From positions 6,448,001 through 6,512,000 of the forward strand of contig NZ_CP065997.1 of the NCBI RefSeq assembly GCF_016127315.1: 64,000 bases of DNA, in the 5' to 3' direction. Positions 60,529 through 64,000 of this stretch are shown one piece after another. A program made the position numbers and the translations under genes. Origin of the DNA: Achromobacter deleyi (lineage in GTDB: Bacteria; Pseudomonadota; Gammaproteobacteria; Burkholderiales; Burkholderiaceae_B). A model generated the notes under the pieces. That model searched no databases. It worked only from the letters and a program-made list of their open reading frames with translations, and was not told the DNA's origin. Numbering within the stretch: the first letter of the stretch is position 1; each line of letters starts with the position of its first letter.

Positions 60529-62058
60529 CTATCTGGCGATGGGCGCCACCCGCTGCCAGGGCCGCAGGGCCTCGACCTGGGCGGCCAGTTCCAGCAGCCA
60601 GGCCTCGCTGCCCAGCGGGCCCATGACCTGGATGCCGATCGGCAGGCCGTCGGCCGACAGGCCGAACGGAATGGAAATGGCGGGCATGCCCGTCAGGTTG
60701 GCCAGCGGCGCGAACGGCGAATAGCCGATCACGCCCTTCTTGCCCAGGCGGTAGGCCAGGTAGTCGGCGTTGTCCATCGCGTAGCGGCCGATGGGCGCCG
60801 GCAATTGCGCCAGCACCGGCGACAGGAACAGGTCGTGGCCCTGCGTGCCTTCGCGATGCAGGAAGCGGCCGATGCGGCGCGTGATCTCGTGGCAGCTGTC
60901 GACGCAGGCCACGTACTGGGCGCCGGAAATGGCGCGGGCGTATTCGCGCGCGCCGAGCGTGGTGGGCTGCAACTCGTCGGCGGCCAGCCGGCGGTTGCGG
61001 GCGCCGACGTAGCTGTCGATGGCGTTGGCGGCGGCGCTGGCGATCAGCGGCAGCATCGGCGACAGCACTTCCTCGGAGCCCACCGGCGGCGCGGCCACCA
61101 CCAACTCGTGGCCCAGGCCGGCGAACAGGCGCGCGGCCTCGTCGACCGCCGCCGCGACCTCGGGATGGATGGCTTCGCCCTCGTAGGTGGTATTGATATA
61201 GGCGATGCGGCGGCGCGGCGCCGATCCCGGATCGGCCGACACCCGCGCCACGATGTCGCGGTACGACTCGCCCGGCCTGGCCGGCGCAGCATAGGGCGCG
61301 CCGACGTCAGCGCCGGCGCTGATGTCCAGCGCCGCCGCGCAGTCGCGCACCGACAGCGTCATCATGTGTTCGGTGGCCAGGCCGCCCCAGCCCTCGCCCT
61401 TGAGCGGCCCCAGCGGCATCATGCCGCGCGAGGGCTTCAGGCCCAGCACGCCGCAGCAGGACGCGGGAATGCGGATCGAGCCGCCGCCATCGCTGCCGTG
61501 GGCGATGCGCACCATGCCGCTGGCCAGCGCCGCGCCGGCGCCGCCGCTGGAACCGCCGGCGCTGTGGCCGGTCTTCCAGGGGTTCTGGGTGGGCGCGCCG
61601 TAGACGGGCGATTCGCTGGTGGGGCTCAGGCCCAGTTCGGCGCTGGTGCTGCGGCCGAACGGGATCAGGCCGGCGCGGCGGTAGCGCTTGACGATCTCGG
61701 CGTCGACGCTCCAGTCGACCTTGCCGTACAGCACCGAACCCATGGCGCTGGGCAGGCCCAGCGCCGCGGTGCCGAGGTCCTTGAGCAAGGTCGGCACGCC
61801 CAGGAACGGACGTTCATGCAGCAGGGCCAGGCGCTGTTCGGCGCTCAGCGCCGCCAGCTCGCCGTCCAGCGCGCGCGCCAGGTCCAGGCCCAGTTCGGCC
61901 TGCACGCCGCAGGCCGCGTTGATCGACGGATTGCGCGCCGCCACCCGCTCGAGCGCCTGCTGCATCGCGGCAAGCGCCGTCGTGGCTCCCTGGGCGATAT
62001 CGGCGCCCAGCGCCATCGCGTCGAAGGAAGAGGAATCAACTCGGTCAGCCGTGCCCAT
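60529..62058 (-). CDS. Amidase-signature family amidase
   Basis: 509 residues from ATG 62058. The catalytic Ser-cisSer-Lys triad is visible: Lys in PTLLKDLGT, the Gly/Ser-rich stretch GHSAGGSSGGAGAALASG, and GSDGGGSIRIPAS with the nucleophile Ser. This is the amidase-signature fold shared by GatA and many aliphatic or aryl amidases; the lack of gatB/gatC near and the C-terminal DGLPIGIQVMGP argue for a catabolic enzyme. Substrate unknown. A 60-base gap follows on the side of rmuC; the AidB gene is 64 bases downstream. Confidence 0.88.
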   Translation of the reverse strand: MGTADRVDSSSFDAMALGADIAQGATTALAAMQQALERVAARNPSINAACGVQAELGLDLARALDGELAALSAEQRLALLHERPFLGVPTLLKDLGTAALGLPSAMGSVLYGKVDWSVDAEIVKRYRRAGLIPFGRSTSAELGLSPTSESPVYGAPTQNPWKTGHSAGGSSGGAGAALASGMVRIAHGSDGGGSIRIPASCCGVLGLKPSRGMMPLGPLKGEGWGGLATEHMMTLSVRDCAAALDISAGADVGAPYAAPARPGESYRDIVARVSADPGSAPRRRIAYINTTYEGEAIHPEVAAAVDEAARLFAGLGHELVVAAPPVGSEEVLSPMLPLIASAAANAIDSYVGARNRRLAADELQPTTLGAREYARAISGAQYVACVDSCHEITRRIGRFLHREGTQGHDLFLSPVLAQLPAPIGRYAMDNADYLAYRLGKKGVIGYSPFAPLANLTGMPAISIPFGLSADGLPIGIQVMGPLGSEAWLLELAAQVEALRPWQRVAPIAR

Positions 62059-62157
62059 GCTTACGATGCTCCAGGTATCGACGGCGGAATGCCGCAAGTA
62101 TGAGGATATCGACAGAGCGCCCGGGTCACAAGCCGGGCCCGGCGGCGGCCGCGCGAA

Positions 62158-63561
62158 TCAGGCGCCGGAACCCGGTGCAGCCGGCGTGGCCGGCGCCTCG
62201 TCCGTGGCGGCGGCGTCTTCCGCGCCGTCGTAGGCCGCGGCGCCTTCGCCGCCCAGCAGGCGCAGCGCCTCGGCCTCGGGCAGGGCCTCGACGCTCTTCA
62301 GGTTGCGCAGCATGGCGCGCGTGCGCACCTCGGTCTGGCCGATCTTGCTGCTGGCGGTGTCCAGCGTCTTCTTGACGCCGGCCAGCGCGTCGCCGAACTT
62401 GCCGAACTCGGTCTTGACCGCGCGCAGCACCTGCCAGACCTCGGACGAACGCTGCTCGATCGCCAGCGTGCGAAAGCCCATCTGCAGGCTGTTGAGCAGC
62501 GCCGCCAGATTGCTGGGCCCGGCCACGTTGATGCGCAGGTCATGCAGGCGGTCCAGCAGGCCGGGGCGCCGCAGCACTTCGGCGTACAGGCTTTCGGTGG
62601 GCAGGAACATGATGGCGAAGTCGGTGGTGTGCGGCGGCGCCACGTACTTGCTGGCGATCAATCGCGCCTGCACTTCGACCGCCTTGCCCAGCGCGGCGCC
62701 GGCGGCCTTCACGCCCTCGGCGTCGGCCGCCTCCTGCGCGTCCATCAGGCGCTCGTACTCTTCCTTGGGAAACTTGGCGTCGATCGGCAGCCAGACCGGC
62801 GCGGCGCCATCGCCCCGCCCCGGCAGGCGAATCGCGAATTCGACCACCGCGTCGCTGCCAGGCACCGGCTTGATGTTGGCGGCGTACTGCTCGGGGGTCA
62901 TGTTGTCCTCGATCAGCCGCGCCAGTTGCACCTCGCCCCAGGTGCCGCGCGACTTGACGTTGGTCAGCACGCGCTTGAGGTCGCCCACGCCGGCGGCCAG
63001 CGCCTGCATCTCGCCCAGCCCCTTGTGCACGGCCTCGAGGCGGTCCGACACCTGCTTGAACGATTCGCCCAGGCGCTGCTCGAGCGTGGCGTGCAGTTTC
63101 TCGTCGACGGTGCGGCGCATGTCGTCCAGCTTCGCGCCGTTGTCATTCTGCAACGCCTGAAGGCGCTGATCGACCGTGGTCCGCACCTCCATCAGGCGCC
63201 GTTCGTTGATCTGGATGAGCCCCTGCAACTGCTCGCCGAAACCGGCGGCGAAGCGCGCCAGCGACTCGGCCGATTCGGCTCGCGCCGCCTGCGCGTCCCG
63301 CGTCAGGGCGGCGCGCAGGTCGCCGTGGGATTGGGCAAGTTCCTGGCGCAGGCCGCGGGTGGATTCGGCGAACTCGGCGCGCAGGCCGCGCTGGCTCTCC
63401 GCCATGTCGGCGCGCAGGGCGCGTTCGGTGCGTTCCAGGCCTTCCAGCAGCGCGTCGAGCCGGTCGTCGCGCGCCGGCCGCGACAGCCAGGCCAGCAAGG
63501 CAATCAGGCAAGCCAGCACCGCGCCGCCGGCAGCCACCCAAAGCAGAACATCATTCGACAA
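62158..63561 (-). CDS. rmuC: DNA recombination protein RmuC
   Basis: Member of the RmuC family, which limits rearrangements at inverted repeats in E. coli. Start TTG 63561 follows AAAGGGG at ideal spacing and gives 467 residues; GTG 63579 is an alternative. One N-terminal membrane helix (VLLWVAAGGAVLACLIALLAWL in part) precedes a long coiled coil with 11-residue repeats, then the nuclease-like RmuC domain with SRGTWGEVQLARLIED, PVWLPIDAKFPKEEY and FLPTESLYAEV. The C-terminal 40 residues are Ala/Asp-rich and likely disordered. Confidence 0.92.
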   Translation of the reverse strand: MSNDVLLWVAAGGAVLACLIALLAWLSRPARDDRLDALLEGLERTERALRADMAESQRGLRAEFAESTRGLRQELAQSHGDLRAALTRDAQAARAESAESLARFAAGFGEQLQGLIQINERRLMEVRTTVDQRLQALQNDNGAKLDDMRRTVDEKLHATLEQRLGESFKQVSDRLEAVHKGLGEMQALAAGVGDLKRVLTNVKSRGTWGEVQLARLIEDNMTPEQYAANIKPVPGSDAVVEFAIRLPGRGDGAAPVWLPIDAKFPKEEYERLMDAQEAADAEGVKAAGAALGKAVEVQARLIASKYVAPPHTTDFAIMFLPTESLYAEVLRRPGLLDRLHDLRINVAGPSNLAALLNSLQMGFRTLAIEQRSSEVWQVLRAVKTEFGKFGDALAGVKKTLDTASSKIGQTEVRTRAMLRNLKSVEALPEAEALRLLGGEGAAAYDGAEDAAATDEAPATPAAPGSGA

Positions 63562-63579
63562 AACGGCCCCTTTCAACAC

Positions 63580-63802
63580 CGCGCGCCCACGCCGGACGCG
63601 TGAAATTATAGGACGGTGATCCGGCCCCGGCAGTCAATCTCAGTAGTCATCAGAAACGACTTTCTGGGCGCGCAAAAAGCGAAAGGCAAGCAACGGCATT
63701 AAACTGTTAACAACTTACATATAACCTTAAAAACAGTTGAACACAGCTGATCTCCCACCATTCTGCCCGCAGCCTGTCGCTTACGGCACTGTTTTCGGAC
63801 CA
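63580..63802. other. Divergent intergenic region between rmuC and the yrbL-like gene
   Basis: About 220 bases without a gene. It has an AT-rich stretch (63695-63745) with an inverted repeat AACTGTT ... AACAGTT around TAACAACTTACATATAACC, a likely promoter and control region. I see no clear PhoP or PhoB box. Confidence 0.4.
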
Positions 63803-64000
63803 TTGAATCTCAATGACGAAACGCCGGTCGCGACGGGCGGGGACCGCCATATCTTCCAGCATCCCCACGCGCCCTCCCTGCTCGTCAAGATCATGGACAT
63901 GCAGGCGCGTGCCGTCTACCTCGAAACCCGCCCGTTCAAGCGCTGGTACAAGCAGTACCAGCGCGAAAGCGCCTACCGCGTCTACCTGAACGAAATCACC
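63803..64000 (+). CDS. YrbL-family protein, 5' end only
   Basis: 66 codons reach the right edge without a stop. From a TTG start it reads NLNDETPVATGGDRHIFQHP, then LLVKIMD and RWYKQYQRESAYRVYLNE. This matches the start of YrbL (a PhoP-regulated, kinase-like fold in enterics): a P-loop-like TGGDRHIF, then the ion-pair lysine in VKIMD and a helix RESAY. No in-frame ATG is present before it; an upstream TTG at 63737 is less likely. The ribosome-binding site is weak (TTCGGA). Confidence 0.6.
   Translation, partial: MNLNDETPVATGGDRHIFQHPHAPSLLVKIMDMQARAVYLETRPFKRWYKQYQRESAYRVYLNEIT

Noticed and set aside
63700..63745. PhoP box for the yrbL-like gene
   Set aside because: The TGTTAAC and TAACC words do not fit the direct-repeat PhoP consensus in sequence or spacing.

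Overview
The window is high-GC (roughly two thirds G+C) chromosomal DNA from a betaproteobacterium. Gene content and order (hemF-nadD-rsfS-rlmH-maf, an LPS-core cluster behind dnaE, DctA with DctB/DctD, an rrn operon of the 16S-Ile-Ala-23S-5S type) and protein style point to the Alcaligenaceae, i.e. Bordetella or Achromobacter. The genus call is inference from recall. No phage, plasmid, IS element, CRISPR array or defence island is visible; the window is core genome with some accessory genes.

Layout. 1-3.3 kb: end of a TolC-like channel gene and an EmrA/EmrB pair, together a tripartite efflux pump. 3.4-7.1 kb (minus): a putative LPS-core enzyme of the WaaZ/DUF115 type, a tartrate/D-malate-type dehydrogenase and a HerA-like ATPase. 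7.2-12.5 kb (plus): yebC, purD, hemF, nadD, rsfS, rlmH, maf. 12.5-17.5 kb: a C4-dicarboxylate module, dctA divergent from dctBD, with a textbook sigma-54 promoter and a DctD-type palindrome in the gap. 17.7-23.4 kb (minus): a complete rRNA operon with boxA elements. 23.4-24.2 kb: a gene-free region with a duplicated 102-bp promoter-like unit and AT-rich palindromes. 24.2-29.8 kb: rng (RNase G), a DUF3053 lipoprotein, a broken diguanylate cyclase gene, an intact diguanylate cyclase and a small hypothetical gene.

29.9-45.9 kb is mostly cell envelope: KefB/C-type antiporter, MsbA flippase, a heptosyltransferase-family protein, an ElyC/SanA-type protein, a YkgJ cysteine-cluster protein. Then comes a tightly packed minus-strand run, dnaE followed by three family-4 glycosyltransferases, one WaaE-like family-2 glycosyltransferase and two NodB-type deacetylases. 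LpxO (lipid A hydroxylase) diverges from dnaE. The run looks like one transcription unit for LPS core assembly behind the replicative polymerase gene. 46-49 kb is an ABC importer (ATPase plus fused double permease) with no binding protein nearby. 49.2-55 kb: hrpA, argA, yggX. 55.1-57.1 kb: a phosphocholine-type phospholipase C that seems to have lost its Tat signal. 57.2-63.6 kb (minus): phoU with a possible PhoB box, rpiA, an AidB-like acyl-CoA dehydrogenase, an amidase and rmuC. The window ends inside a YrbL-family gene.

The most useful observations are the sigma-54/DctD control region, the duplicated promoter-like repeat upstream of the rrn operon, the palindrome pair before rng, two apparent gene-decay events (a deletion/frameshift in a diguanylate cyclase and the missing export signal of the phospholipase C), and the coupling of LPS-core genes to dnaE. 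I did not find a clearly undescribed multi-gene system. All functional calls come from reading the sequence; no database search was run.
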